The notes under the pieces were generated by a model. It ran no database searches. It was not told where the DNA came from and saw nothing but the letters and a program-made list of their open reading frames with translations. Shown here piece after piece: positions 1 through 11,309 of a DNA stretch of 64,000 nt (within the stretch, counting starts at the first letter, position 1; every line of letters starts with the position of its first letter). The translations under genes and the position numbers were made by a program. The stretch covers positions 1 to 64,000 of the forward strand of contig JAVYIG010004976.1 of assembly GCA_035222895.1 (NCBI GenBank), in the 5' to 3' direction. The stretch comes from Strongylocentrotus droebachiensis. Lineage: Eukaryota > Echinodermata > Echinoidea > Camarodonta > Strongylocentrotidae.

Positions 1-300
1 TAATGATGCTATTTAAGACTATTACATTACTAACAAATACAAACTGGTGTCATAAATGAATTCCTCGTCATAGAAAACCTTGAAAAGTCGTATTATCCAT
101 GTTTTCAGGCTTCCTGAATGAGATTAGCAACATTATTACATATTGCACAAATGCTAATTAGATGATTATGCTAATATGGCTATTAAAAAAGTTGCCCAAG
201 GTTGCCAAGCTGGCAACCAAGCTGAATTTACTTCAATACCCATCTAGAACACAAATCAACAAAAAAACCTTGTACTTATCAACTTTTCCAGGTATGAACA
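1..300. repeat. Dispersed repeat, copy 1 (partner near 27.5 kb)
   Basis: This stretch closely resembles 27514-27730 in the same orientation. Shared segments include the phrase around 'cctcgtcatagaaaac', the 'gttttcaggct' block and the 'aaaaaaaccttgtactt' block. No coding capacity is apparent. It is probably the edge of an unidentified transposable element cut by the window border. Confidence 0.6.
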
Positions 301-400
301 ATTTCTACAGGACTATTAATGAGAAGGTTGAGTTCTGGGAAGAAGTGAAAAATAATTTTGTGAGCGTTATCATTGTTTTTATGCAAGTGTGGAAGAACAC
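301..400. repeat. Short repeat shared with 29.29 kb
   Basis: About 60 bases around 'aaggttgagttctgggaaga' recur at 29293-29350. In the second locus this block follows a decayed Crypton-like domain, so it may be part of the same element. Nothing more can be said from sequence alone. Confidence 0.45.
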
Positions 401-494
401 CAGATAACGAATGTTCACTGAAAAGCACGGGCTCTTCAAATGTCTTAATATTCTATATATGGCATGTAACAGCACACAAATCGGACGGATTTTT

Positions 495-655
495 TATGCA
501 ACACGTTCGTGGAGTCCCATATAAATAATTCTGTGTACAGTGCTTGTAACTTTACCAAGACTGGGCCAAATTTATAATCATTTTGATGATTCTAAAACAT
601 TGCAAGTACACACCAATGATCAACCGTTTCTTTCACAATGCAATCACTATGAACA
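495..655. repeat. Dispersed MITE-like repeat fragment
   Basis: It contains the blocks 'agtcccatata', 'gtaactttac', 'actgggccaaattt', 'atcattttgatgatt' and 'gtttctttcacaatgcaatc'. The same blocks recur in order at 18210-18370 and 38308-38550, and in inverted order at 41950-42350 and 61490-61660. The 18-kb copy is complete with TTAA flanks, which shows this is a fragment of a TTAA-type MITE family. Confidence 0.65.
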
Positions 656-730
656 GAACTCAACTTTAGCTTTAAACTCAAGAGCCACAACATATAAGAC
701 GGGAAGAGGAAGGAAGGAAAGGACTCTCAC

Positions 731-859
731 CTTTTTTAGTGTGTCGTAATCATTTAGCTGGCAAGTGACTTCCATATCATTATCTTTGACATTCATCTCA
801 TCGTCATCATCTTTAGCGGGTTGATACACTGCGTCCTTTCCGATATCATGAACATCTCT
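731..859 (-). CDS. Acidic exon of the ZU5/UPA-like gene (third visible exon)
   Basis: This is a 129-bp, 43-codon open exon. On the minus strand it is preceded by a good acceptor (tatgtcacag) and followed by a strong donor (AAAAAAG|gtgaga). It starts and ends in phase 0, matching the two exons at 1639-1875 and 2669-2983. It encodes a hydrophilic Asp/Glu-rich linker (for example AKDDDDEMNV) with no recognisable fold. I assign it to the ZU5/UPA-like gene from strand, spacing and phase. Further exons, such as a Death domain as in many ZU5 proteins, would lie beyond the left edge and are not seen. Confidence 0.55.
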
Positions 860-1638
860 CTGTGACATAGTAATGTGACAATTCGATGTTTATAAAACAA
901 CAAATATCAGACCTCAGAATATTCAAATATTGTATTAATCACCGTTCAAACTTTCACAAAATACATATTCAAAAATAGTTTATAGTTTGATGGAGGGGGT
1001 AATAGCAGTACTCTGAAAAAACTTGTAGAGGCATTGACAGAGAACTTCCAGAAGAATTTATCATTGACCAAGCACATAGTGGATTCAATATCAACAAGTT
1101 TAACAATTTGCGGTTTCTCCACGTGGGTAGTCTTGAAAAGAGCTGTTGGGTTTCAAAGGGGACATACTATAAATGAGAGTGAGCGTAGTCCTTTGGAGAT
1201 CTACTTGATATTGTAAAGAGAAATGTAGAGAAATAAAGAGAGGTAGACTTTAGTGAATAGAGTGAAGGAGGGGGTTGGTGAACCGGGTCATGACTCTCCC
1301 CGCATTACTAATCTGGTGAAGTTCATCCGTCTTGTATGGACTTCCCACGTAGTGAAAGCGCAAAGATTAAGAATATCACATACATTGCCATGCAAAACCC
1401 AGCCTTTGAACATCATTTGAACATTTGAATAAATGTATTTTCTTCAACATAAATTTGTAGATATGACAAATAGTACAGATTTAGTCACGTCTTTCATGTA
1501 AATAAAAATAGAGCCGGTCCAATCAAAGCATCGTTATTGTGTTAGTGAGCATTGCTTATGAGTATTGGTGGATATAGGGTTATATTTTAAAAGTACATGT
1601 GTTGAAATTACTTCATATGACAGATATTTATGCCATAC

Positions 1639-1875
1639 CCCAAGAGTTTCCACGAGGGTTTGTTTGACCATACGAAACTGCAGCGTCATTTCCTTACTCT
1701 GTGACATATTCTTTGGAAGAAAAGGCATGAAGGACATTCGTTTGTATTTAATGGAGAACGCATCTCTAATGAAGGCCAGAAAATCCTCCTGAAAAGTGCT
1801 GCAGGAAATCTCCACATGGTTATATGTAACCTTACAGGTTCTTGAAGTTTGTACGATGCGATCACCTCCCCCTTT
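1639..1875 (-). CDS. Probable UPA-like exon following the ZU5 exon
   Basis: This is a 237-bp phase-0 open exon. The minus-strand acceptor has an uninterrupted pyrimidine tract (atttttttttacag|AAAGGG), and the donor is CTTGGG|gtatgg. The 79-residue product starts GGGDRIVQTSRTCKVTY and carries FMPFLPKNM near residues 49-57. The position straight after ZU5, and a pattern of short beta-strand-like segments, fit the UPA domain that follows ZU5 in UNC5, PIDD and ankyrin-like proteins. That assignment is inference. The alternative reading frame over the same DNA lacks any domain-like pattern. Confidence 0.5.
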
Positions 1876-2171
1876 CTGTAAAAAAAAAATGAAAATAAAA
1901 TGAATTGCACACCAAAAGACAGAAGTAGAAATAGTGGTTATAGTACTTCCTCTTGTTATAGTAGTATGATACATATTCCTTCTTTACAATCAGTGGATAC
2001 ATAACCTGTTTTGGTATGCTTTCACTTGTTTTTCTAAAAGCTTTCTTCATACCTATGTCGTATTTTCCCACTGTTTGTGAGGAAAGAAATAATTACATCA
2101 ACAATCATATGAGCCCTCTTTAGTGATCTCAGTTGCGGTATAAGTTGTTGTTGTCGTGATTTGCCACTCGC

Positions 2172-2385
2172 CACCCAGATGTTGTTATTATTATAATTAT
2201 TATTAATATCATTATAATAAGTATTACTAATACAATTAATTATGTTGTTATTGTTATTATTATCATTAGTATTATTAGTATTATTATCACCGTTATAATC
2301 ATTGTTATCAGTATGGTTATTATTATTGTTATCTACTTCTATAATACTACTACTGCTACTACTACTACTACTACTACATGTATTT
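2172..2385. repeat. Trinucleotide-rich microsatellite in an intron
   Basis: This is a TTA/ATT-rich and ACT-rich low-complexity tract ending in a run of (CTA/ACT) repeats near 2345-2378. It lies in the intron between the ZU5 and UPA-like exons. The Asn/Ser-rich translation across it is an artefact of the repeat. Confidence 0.8.
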
Positions 2386-2668
2386 TTATTCATCCTGTTC
2401 CAGAGCACAGCCGAATTATAACTTGTTGTCTATCTACGAACCTTTAATTTACTCCACCCAGTTGTTAAACAGCTATCTGCTAAGATGGGTTCGGTTTGGT
2501 TTTGCTTAGATTTGCAATGCCAATAAATGGTGACGGCTGGAATGCTCTCCATATAGTCGGAGGGTATGTTATATTATAACAACGGAATATTTAAAATCAA
2601 ACTCCATATCTTTTCTTCTGATTTAGACATGCTAGTTAACATTCGGTTTCTTAATCACATTGCTTTAC

Positions 2669-2983
2669 CGTGATTCATGAGTACAGAACGACCTGCACTT
2701 TTGTCGGATCAATGAGGTTGGCACAATGTGGAATTTTCAATCTGACAGGTTTCTCTGATGAAAACTGTAATCCTGACGGAAGACACTGAAAGCCATAGGT
2801 AACAAGAGTCTCGTTGTGTCTCAGAGTGATTTCAGGTGGGATGTCTGTGAGAACATCTAAAGTTATCGCTTTACCAGAAACCCTCTGGCAGTGCACCGGG
2901 TGGGATGGAAAGATTGAGTCCATATGACGGAATATGTAGCTCTCCCCCAGTTTGGTCAAAGCTCCCTTCAGAATGGTATTTGT
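2669..2983 (-). pseudogene. ZU5-domain exon with an in-frame TGA
   Basis: This minus-strand exon encodes a recognisable ZU5 segment: a strand-rich stretch followed by LVTYGFQCLPSGLQFSSEKP, VRLKIPHCA and VQVVLYS. The G-x-x-PSGL and L-x-PHCA patterns are the family hallmarks. The acceptor is aaccgtag|ACA at 2984-2985, and the best donor (ATCACG|gtaaag) is after 2669. Using that donor keeps phase 0 into the UPA-like exon but crosses TGA at 2675-2677. The TGA could be a decayed Arg CGA, a sequencing error or a sign that the locus is dead. A weaker donor (GTGCAG|gtcgtt, about 2698) would avoid the stop but cut the last ZU5 strand. Related proteins act in receptor signalling and death-fold scaffolds. 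Confidence 0.65.
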
Positions 2984-3213
2984 CTACGGTTCAAATCATT
3001 TGTAACGTCATAAATGCAAGTATCAATTATGATGCAAGGAGTTCTTACCTTGAGTATCATGATTAATAAATGCATTGTGTATTTGAAATAATTTAAATAA
3101 ACTTTTTTTTAGGACAATTAACCACTGGACAATCGACCCCTATGACCAATTACCCCCTTTGGTCAATTACTCCCTAGCACTTTTTGAGGCCTATATTTAT
3201 TTTCGTATGTGAA

Positions 3214-3642
3214 CCCCGCCCCCCCCCCCCCCACCCCCACTCTAAGAACGGACGGACCCCATGCGTGTTACCAAAATGTCCGGTAAAGGGGTACTTTTCG
3301 TGCGACAAAGTCCGACCCGAGAATTGTAAACAAAGGGGGTGTATTAACTTTTCACCCGGAGATTTCTTTAAAAAGGGGTGTTTTGTTTTTCTTTCTCTCA
3401 TCTTTTTGGACTCCTGAGAATTATTCCGAATTTAGGGGGGTACATTGAGCATTCGTATGGATTTAGAGGGTTCTCCAAGGCAGGAAAAGCCCGCGAAAAG
3501 CCCGCGAAAAGCCCGCGAAAAGCCCGCGAAAGGGGGGTTCGGAAGTGTTGGCAGTCCTCAGATAGGGGATGCTTTCAAAAAGAGGGAACAAGCATACGCG
3601 TACCCTACATAACACTGAGTGGGAGGGGGGGGGGGGGCGGGG
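3214..3642 (-). mobile_element. C-rich hAT-like MITE, copy 1
   Basis: This non-coding element is bounded by poly-C and poly-G ends, with the sub-terminal block 'gagtggg/cccactc' on both sides. It is inverted relative to copies at 14604-14967 and 24362-24751. It shares their blocks 'gtccggtaaaggggtacttttcgtgcgac', 'ttcacccgga' and 'gaacaagcatacgcgtaccct' (longer blocks abridged by position: 3278-3310). It is longer than its relatives because 'aaaagcccgcg' is repeated four times in tandem at 3485-3532. The flanks share only TGAAC, so its target-site duplication is degraded. Confidence 0.75.
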
Positions 3643-4670
3643 TGAACCTGCCAGTTATATTGAGGGGCGTTGTTTTTGTATTACAATTTATTTGAACCCA
3701 TACACATATGTATATTGCATGTTCATTTTAAATCAGTACAGCAGCAAGTTGGGTAAGGCTGGTATTGTGGTGTAGAACCTCGACCTTCACCAGTAAAGCC
3801 TACAAATATGAGTATACATTGTCGGGATTATACATTATCGTAATATGTGCATGATGATTTTTGTTTTTATGATTTCCTCTTCAGATGTAATTATTCGGTT
3901 ATAAAATACATTTAACAACAAATACTTGAAACACCAATATACATTCACTTTACACTTCAAATCTTGAATTTTTTACAATCAGATAAAATCAAGGAGTATA
4001 ATGTTAAAGGGCATTTGATATAACATCTGAAATGTTGTCCAAACACAGTTCATTTAAAAAAAAACATGCCATTAGTGCAAGACTGTTGTACGTTTTCTCC
4101 TGAAATTAGTTTAACATATTCATTTGATACAATGACATTTGTGCATAATTATGTGATAATTACATTTATATCTTTAGTGTTTGAACAATTAGAATCTGCA
4201 CTAACAACCAAGTATTTTTCGTTAATTAGCAGTGTTTCTTTGAGGTTATAGCGAATATATGCAACAATGCGTTTCAAGAACAATACTGCCCTGGTTAATT
4301 CTAAAAGAACATGAACAAACAATTTAGTTGTTTTACAAAAGACACATAAGTTTTCACTTACAATTTACTGTTTTAAATTTAAATGTCAGTTTCTCCGATC
4401 TTTCCATTTAAATCAATAGGAAGGTTAACATTTTCTTCCCAGTTTTTAATACAGCTAGATCAACTTTCCTGAGCTCACTCATTAAACTATAGAAAAGTTT
4501 CGAATTCATTGTTGACAATCTAATGACATCACCTGTATTGACTTTGCAGAAGTCATCGTCATATTGTTGTATAGTATCTTTATCGTCACAGAGGTATCGT
4601 CATGGTTGACTTCATGAATTCGTTTTATCCTAACTTTACTACTTGTAAGCATTACAAATCTGTGTTAACT
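3643..4670. other. AT-rich non-coding stretch
   Basis: There is no open frame with domain-like content and no clear repeat boundary. Open frames here are short and of low complexity. Confidence 0.6.
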
Positions 4671-4679
4671 TCCTAACAA

Positions 4680-5045
4680 ATGTATTTATTTTGTTCATGC
4701 TATTGTTTGAATGATCCTGTTGCATCGGAATTGAAATAACAATTTATTTACACAAATAATCACCAATTAAAACATTGTTACCTCAATTTATTATTCATAC
4801 TTTGGTTAGCCGCTAGCGATCAATATGCAATGTTCTTTTATCAGAATGGGTTAGAATTTTTGTTAATGTTTCGATTCATTAATAAAAGCAAACATCCTTG
4901 TTTTCAGCTTCTTCCTCTTTTATTTCTTCCGATGATGCTAGTTACAAGAATGACTGTCTGTACCTAATTTCTCCCTTTCTTGTACCTGTATAATATGCCC
5001 ACCGTATGTAATCTTGACATGATGTCACATACTTTTCTATTTGAA
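4680..5045. repeat. Diverged direct duplicate, left copy
   Basis: This region matches 6530-6855 in order and orientation. Shared blocks include 'caaataatcacc', 'ttgttacctca', 'ccgctagcgat', 'ttacaagaatg', 'ctgtctgtac' and 'ttgtacctgtat'. The copies are about 1.85 kb apart and well diverged, so the duplication is old or they are two copies of a dispersed repeat. Confidence 0.6.
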
Positions 5046-6529
5046 CATGATTCATTTTTTTTACTTTCCACAAAACTTCCACAAATTAAAGGGGGTACCT
5101 ACCTTCATCTTTATGTTGCTGGTCAATACACAGAGCTCTATTAACGAAAAACCAAATTTATGGTAAAATTAGAGCAATATTCAGGGGATTGTTGCATTTA
5201 CTATACCCGACCTTTCGTGAATAAGGAGATAAAGAGCTGTAATCTATACACAAAAATGTAGGAAAGACTACAATAGCTTATAATAATCCGGGGTAAAAAA
5301 AAAAGTCTGATTGATCCGCGTCATGACAATTTGGTAGTCTGCAACTGACCATCATGGTCACGTTTGGTCAGGGTCTAGTGTATTTTCATATCGTCAATAA
5401 AGGAGGTTTGATGGACCTGATATATTTTAAAATGTGCCCTGATGCCAGAGAAGATGTCAATTTACTTCCGTCAGCATAGGCACATGGAACTGTAGTTGAG
5501 TCGCTCGACTCGACTACTAATGACTTTCTATCATTGCGTCATCGGGTCTAAGACTGTTGTTGTATATTTATGTCGTCCAAGCTTGGACAAAGTGTTTATG
5601 GCTAAGGAAACTTCTTTAAAACTAGACAAATTCTAAGAAAATTTTCTTAGATTTAAGAAAATTGTTTTGAAAGTTCATTAAATACGGTCCCTGGTTCACT
5701 ACATACCATTCATTTACTCTGCCTTCATTTTCTTTCCTGATGTTGACCTGTGTAATTTTATTCAATTAGATTAATGTTTCTGATCTTGCTGATTGATGCA
5801 CACATTCTCATATGGTATTCTGACGTCAAAAGCTACGTATCAATCTATTCTAACTGAACTGAAAATGTGGCCTGATTAGGACAAATAAATGACAAAAATT
5901 GTGGTGGAGGGGGCGGGGGAGGGTAGAGTCCAATTTGACTTCTCTACAATCATGGCACATTTAGATAATATAGGATAGGCCTATCAAATCTCGTTTTACG
6001 TCTTGGGTCCATATCCCTTTGTAAGCTCTCAGAGCTTTGAGAACATTCATCCTCCAGGTATTTAGGATACCAAATGCCTCTCTTTGTATATTGGAAGCCT
6101 TGTAAAGCATCCAATTTTTGTTTTTAAAAATATTTATTTATGTATTTATTTTTTATTATTAGTATCATTATATTTGTTTCGGGGGAGGGGGTGGGACCTC
6201 ATCTAAGATGGCCAACTTTTACATATTGGTGTGTTTTTGCGTTGTTGATCCGAGTACTCAACCATGTTCAATGTACGTCTGGAAATGGACGATGTCTCAA
6301 TGAGATCTTGATCGAGAATGATCAAAACGCCATTAGTTAGCAATTTGGCGATTAGGAGGATTTCTAACCTGGCTCCAGCAGTAGAAGATTCCTGGGCTGC
6401 TGCTGATGCATTTTGACAAGGAATGGCGACTGATGTAGATGCCGACGGTCTCGGGGACGTGGAATCTGTGTGTCCTAGTAATGTCTCTGGTATTCCTGAT
6501 TGTAAGAGTGGGAAATTGTGTTAACTCCG
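5046..6529. other. Non-coding spacer
   Basis: No supported gene is present. A G-rich run lies near 5905-5930 and another near 6180-6195. A short open reading near 6423 is followed by a donor-like GTAAGA but has no convincing partner exon. Confidence 0.5.
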
Positions 6530-6855
6530 TAAAAATATTTATTTATTATGTTTATGTTATTGGTTGTGTATTGATGTTGCAACATGAATTGAATTACAAT
6601 TCAACCACACAAATAATCACCCTTTAAAACTTTGTTACCTCAAATTAATATTCGTTTTTCGGTAATCCGCTAGCGATTAAAATGCCATTTTAGCAAATAT
6701 ATTGATTAATCTCATGTTTTTTGGGGGGAGGGGAGAAAATTCCTCATCAATAATACCAATTACAAGAATGGCTGTCTGTACTTAAGTTCTCCCTATTTTA
6801 TCCTCGACTTATTTTGTACCTGTATGCCCATCGTTATAATGTTGACAGATTACTG
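6530..6855. repeat. Diverged direct duplicate, right copy
   Basis: This is the partner of 4680-5045, with the same ordered blocks ending in 'cctgtatgcccatcgt'. No coding content is seen. Confidence 0.6.
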
Positions 6856-7429
6856 TTGACACGACCTCACCTACATGACGCGTTGCCGCTAAAGTATGTG
6901 AAATGCATGTGGTGTCAATATCTTTCACATCAATTTTAAACTGATAAAAAAAAGCATTATCTTTATCATTAAATATGTCCCCTTTCCTATATTTATAATT
7001 CACCATGAAACACACTGTTTCTTGGGACTTGGGACTATGGACTTTAAAGACTCGTGAAAAACTTAAAGATTGTTTTGTTTAGGAAGATGATGCAGATGGT
7101 CCGTGCTAGAAAGACATCATCTACAATGAGGGAGATGGCTATGGCCATGGAGCAGAGTAATATCCAGCACTGGGTGAAGCTAGCGTAGTTCCGCCTTGAA
7201 GGACCAGGAAAAAACTCGGTTAAACTTGCTATGATACAAGAAAGGGGCTGCTAAGCAAGGTAGATTTATGAAGCCCATGTCTTAAGAGAATGCCGCCCTA
7301 TCCTTATCAGTTTCTGGATGTAATACTGGGGGTTAAGGTTAGAGATCAAATGATTGTTCAAATAAATTATTAGTATTTAACACAAGCAATAACTGCCTGA
7401 TTTGCACTTTGATCCAACTCACGGTTTAA

Positions 7430-7800
7430 AGGGATTGGGTATCTTTGCCTCAGATTCAAAACAAAATCCTGAATTTAGCTCATGCTGAAATCATGATTAT
7501 AATTTTGTATGTCAATCAGGAATCCTATGACTTTTACAAGCCGATCGCCTGTCTGATTACCATGATATTTATGATTGGAAATCCAAATATCTAAAACCGT
7601 TTTTCTAATGGTTTTTATAACACTACAGTCTATTGTTAAAATCGGTCACTCAAAGATCGCTCTTTTTAGGCACTTCATGATTTATTTTGAAGCACAATTT
7701 GTTGAGGGCTACAATACTACACCAAACCACAGACACTGATAAAACGTAGAGCCATGCATCTCGAATTTTAACATTGTTAAACAACGTTTTTAAAGCTGAT
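7430..7800. repeat. Dispersed repeat, copy 1 (partner at 41.4 kb)
   Basis: It matches 41383-41950 in the same orientation. Blocks include 'catgacttttacaag', 'gatcgcc', 'cataacactacagtctattg', 'cacagacact' and 'ttaacattgttaaacaa'. The other copy carries an extra 190 bp near 41722-41912. No coding capacity is seen. Confidence 0.65.
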
Positions 7801-8200
7801 ATTCTAAGCAAATAAATGTCCCTTAATTTGGTACCTACGGCAAGCATGTGTGATTTATAAGTTTTTCAATTACATAGTATATCACACAACAATTCTGGCT
7901 ACTCGAAATCCTTAATTGAAATGTCGAAAATATCCGCCTCTCTTTGCATAGAAAATCAGTCACGGCGCTGGTCTATTATTATGACATCACGTCCGGGAAA
8001 GAGTATATTCACGTACCCGGATGTTCCATAGAAAGCGTGTGCAGAGTGATACGATTTTCGGCTTATTTTAGTTTCAAAGGCTGAAAAGTCTAATAAATCA
8101 TAATTATATGTACATTTCTTTACCTTCCCATAATATTTCATAGTATTAATATCAATTCCCCTTTTAAAAATTATGACATATACATGCCAACGATGTGCTA

Positions 8201-8398
8201 TTAGTCGATATTTTCACCATGTAATTTTGTTTTGGTGTTGAAATCGGCCCAGGCACGGAGTGAACAGTAGCTGTCTGGTAAGTGGACCCATGCACAGTTC
8301 ATTACCATACAGCGATCTCCCGATGGTTTCTTCTTCCTTTTTCCCATGTCTTTCGACTTCCTTGGCCCTGAAGATCCTTCATCTACCAATTCTGACAC
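8201..8398 (-). CDS. Unrecognised short basic ORF, possible first exon
   Basis: This minus-strand ORF starts at ATG and encodes a Ser/Lys-rich N-terminus followed by GDRCMVMNC. The basic stretch plus CxxxxC could be the start of a zinc-binding domain such as THAP, but the expected downstream pattern is absent in the same frame. A splice out of the ORF is possible but not evident. This is a weak candidate only. Confidence 0.2.
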   Translation of the reverse strand: MSELVDEGSSGPRKSKDMGKRKKKPSGDRCMVMNCAWVHLPDSYCSLRAWADFNTKTKLHGENID

Positions 8399-8639
8399 CG
8401 GTAGTCAGGAGGAAGTCTTTGTTAGTTGTTTTTCATAGCTGGTAACGTCGCTTTCATTCTCTTGCAATTGCCGATAAACATATAACTAGCGCACGTATAC
8501 GTTCCATCACAAGCAAGTAGCGCCTGGAACAGCGGCCTGGTCTTATTACCTCCCGATTCTGCTCGCTTCACAAACGTTCGTGCAAGAGCCGCATCACTCG
8601 CGGGTGAATATCGCTCGATCAATAGAAGTTGTCAAAATA

Positions 8640-9286
8640 TTATAGAGGAAGCGCGCTTGCATGATCTCGTTCAAGTTTGATATTTTACAACATAAAATGT
8701 TTAACTGGTACTGTATCTTTTTTTGAGGCAGTCACACACATCTATGATAAGTATTATCATAGTTCTTGGCCTATTCGTTTTACAAAACTGCTCCTGTACC
8801 TTATTTGATGACAAGCGGCACCCGCCTATTCATACGTGCATGATTTAACCTTGTTTCCCAAGCAGTAAACTCGTCTTAAATCTCTACCAAATAGGTGAAT
8901 ATGAGGATATAAAAAAGAAATCAGCGACTGGAAATTAATGTTGCTTCGTTATTCTTCATTAGAATGAAAACAGAAAATCTATCAAATATACTCCTTAACA
9001 GCAACAAAGCTAAGCTCTGACAGGATAGCATTTACGTAGGGATATCACTGCCATTCACTCTCACTGAGCCCATGAGTCCCGTTCGTGACGTCACGGATAG
9101 GGGCCCGACTCTACATGCACTTCCGGGTTTCAGACTAGATAGTTTGGTAGAGTTGACTCGCATAAATTCACCATTCTAAACTTGTTTTTTTTGTCAGTTG
9201 GACACCATTTAGTGTTATTCTGGGGGTTAAAAGCTTTCTATTGATGTAATTATCTCAATATTTGGGATTGTCTTAGAATATTAACT
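8640..9286. other. Non-coding spacer
   Basis: No gene or repeat boundary is recognised here. Confidence 0.5.
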
Positions 9287-9290
9287 TTAA

Positions 9291-9820
9291 AGGTACTATG
9301 TCTCTTTTGCAGCCAACCTCAAATGCTGTAGAACTTTGCAGGAATTATGAATATGTCATGTATGTCCTATCTGTGAAATTTAAACGTTAGCAGGTGTCGT
9401 CATATTCAAATTATGCAAGGAAACACGTTTACTTGCTAGACTTCACTGTCAGACACTATTGAGTGACTGACTGGCTTTTCTTCTTCTTTGGTAATAACAT
9501 ACATGAAAAGAGTTGTAAAGTGTACATGAGCATTTGTCTACATCAATAACCCACTTCTTGTGATGGCCAAGATTAAACTGATTGAATCTATCCGCAGCAT
9601 AAAACGTATGACCATTCGGTACAATTGTCTGAAAGTCAAGACTATTACTTTTGGGCTCTATAGCCCTAAAGTCAATTTGACAACTAATAGTCGTTATTTT
9701 TCCGCTTGAAGTTTTAAAGCCCCACCTTTTTTAGGGGAGTTCTAAATTAGTATTATCTTTCAAATGCAGTTGGAATTTAACTTTTTCATTTTTTTGGCCT
9801 GCAAATGGGACATAGTACCT
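9291..9820 (+). mobile_element. TTAA-flanked MITE, family A, copy 1
   Basis: This 530-bp element starts AGGTACTATGTCTCTTTTGC and ends with the inverted counterpart GCAAATGGGACATAGTACCT. TTAA lies immediately outside both ends (9287-9290 and 9821-9824), which is the piggyBac-type target. A second full-length copy in the opposite orientation lies at 32089-32620. No transposase is encoded, so it is non-autonomous. Confidence 0.85.
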
Positions 9821-9915
9821 TTAAACCTTTTTGCGCGAAAATATTTTCGCCAGTTTTTTTTCTTCAAATTAGCCTCTGCTTACTCAAACGTTTAGTGGTT
9901 ATCAGATCGTGTAGA

Positions 9916-10100
9916 CAGGGAGGATCCACGGGCCGATTATACCGGCACGCCCTTTCCCGCCCCCCCCCCCCCAAAAAAAAACGGTCAAAAAATAGGATAG
10001 TACAAAACGTAACTTTTACCTTTTTTAAAACAAAAAACAAAGGCAGGCCCCCTAACCCCCCCCCCCTCCCACACAAATTCGTCGGCTGGATCCGCCCCTG
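9916..10100 (+). mobile_element. Short hAT-like MITE with 8-bp target-site duplication
   Basis: The termini CAGGGAGGATCCACG and CTGGATCCGCCCCTG are imperfect inverted repeats. The flanks are CGTGTAGA (9908-9915) and CGTGTATA (10101-10108), an 8-bp duplication with one mismatch, as expected for hAT elements. The interior holds poly-C and poly-A tracts and no gene. A lone similar terminus, CTGGATCCGCCCCTG, occurs near 40025-40039. Confidence 0.75.
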
Positions 10101-10449
10101 CGTGTATAACCTCATCGAACATTTCATTAGAAGAAATCGTACATATATCATGAAAATAAAATTCTGGAGAATTTACAAAGTTAGTACAAGAACAAATATA
10201 CAATACATTGATGAAAATATAACTTGAACATTTATATATTAAGGTTGAATACCAAAGAGCATTATTAATAGCTTGTAAACAAAAAGGACAAACTTACTTG
10301 TCATCACTTTCTCTGTCTTACCAGCGAACTCCTCATTTCCAAGTCTTGTAAAGTAAGGACTCTTTGATAAAGAATGATGCACAAACAATGCTATATTATC
10401 ACAAAAATCTTATAACAAAATTGAATCATTGTCACTAAGTCTATGATGC

Positions 10450-11309
10450 TCTGATCATTTAATGTTCAATAAATACGCAGATCCTTTCTGGAATGATATA
10501 TTGATTGCATGGAGTCACTGCAAGTACTACAACCCAGTTAAATACAAAGAAATTATTTCCCAATCCCTTTGCCTGAATTCTCATATACTGGTAGGCGGAA
10601 AACCTCTCAATATTAATCTACGTTTTAATTCTGATATGATATATGTTAAGGATATTTTGCGCATTGATGGTTCATTTATGTCTTTTGATCAAATCCAACG
10701 CCAAACGAATTCTCTGTCTGGTTCATTTATGTTATATTATTCAGTTCTTTCCGCATTACCTAGTACGGTAGTTGGAAACGTATTCTAAAACAGGGACATT
10801 TTGAAATAGAAAATGCTTCTCTAAATTGTGTTGATATTTTATTGAACGAATTCCGTAAACCTAAAAAGATATCAAAACTTACGTACAATATTTTCGTTTT
10901 TGTTCTCAGATGAAGAATATTTTGTTGGTACTCTTATAATCAATAATTTTTATTTCGTCAATTAAGTTATTATTTTTGCAAAATATTTTATATTCACTTG
11001 TAAAATGCAAAACGTTATTCCACTATTTCCTTCTTTTCAACGAGCTCTCAAACATTTAGAAAATATGAAATGTATAATTGCTTTCAAGAAAAATCGTCTC
11101 GATCTTCATAATAAGAAACGGCAGATATTTTTTTTTTTTTTTTTTTTGTATTGTTTATTTTTATTGCTGATGAGTTAACTATTACACCATATTTGTATTA
11201 TACATATTCTATGTCTTTACGAACATGTTATTATTACTATTTATATTATCATGTACAATTACTATTATGAATGAGATTTGTTTTCAATAAATATGTTGAA
11301 GAAAAAAAA
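10450..11309 (+). mobile_element. 5'-truncated LINE with poly-A tail and target-site duplication
   Basis: The open frame at 10462-10788 encodes the region after the RT of an L1/Tx1-like non-LTR retrotransposon, with PFWNDILIAW, SQSLCLNSHI and VKDILRIDG-like spacing. A frameshift near 10788 separates the continuing frame. The 3' end has CAATAAATATGTTG followed by an A-run. The 13-bp duplication AAGTCTATGATGC flanks the insertion (10437-10449 and 11310-11322). Such 5' truncation is typical of target-primed reverse transcription. The subfamily is uncertain. Confidence 0.85.

Noticed and set aside
2034..2408. Long Asn/Ser-rich minus-strand ORF
   Set aside because: It is translation of a trinucleotide microsatellite and AT-rich intron, with no conserved content.
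3184..3695. Several Pro/Lys/Gly-rich ORFs on both strands at 3.2-3.7 kb
   Set aside because: They are frames across the C-rich MITE and its 11-bp repeats. The other copies of the MITE do not conserve them.
6423..7190. Two short coding-like stretches (a start with MATDVDADG near 6423 and a Met-rich stretch near 7085-7190)
   Set aside because: Joining them at the donor-like GTAAGA and the acceptor-like tttgtttag creates an immediate TGA. No domain is recognised, so no gene is claimed.
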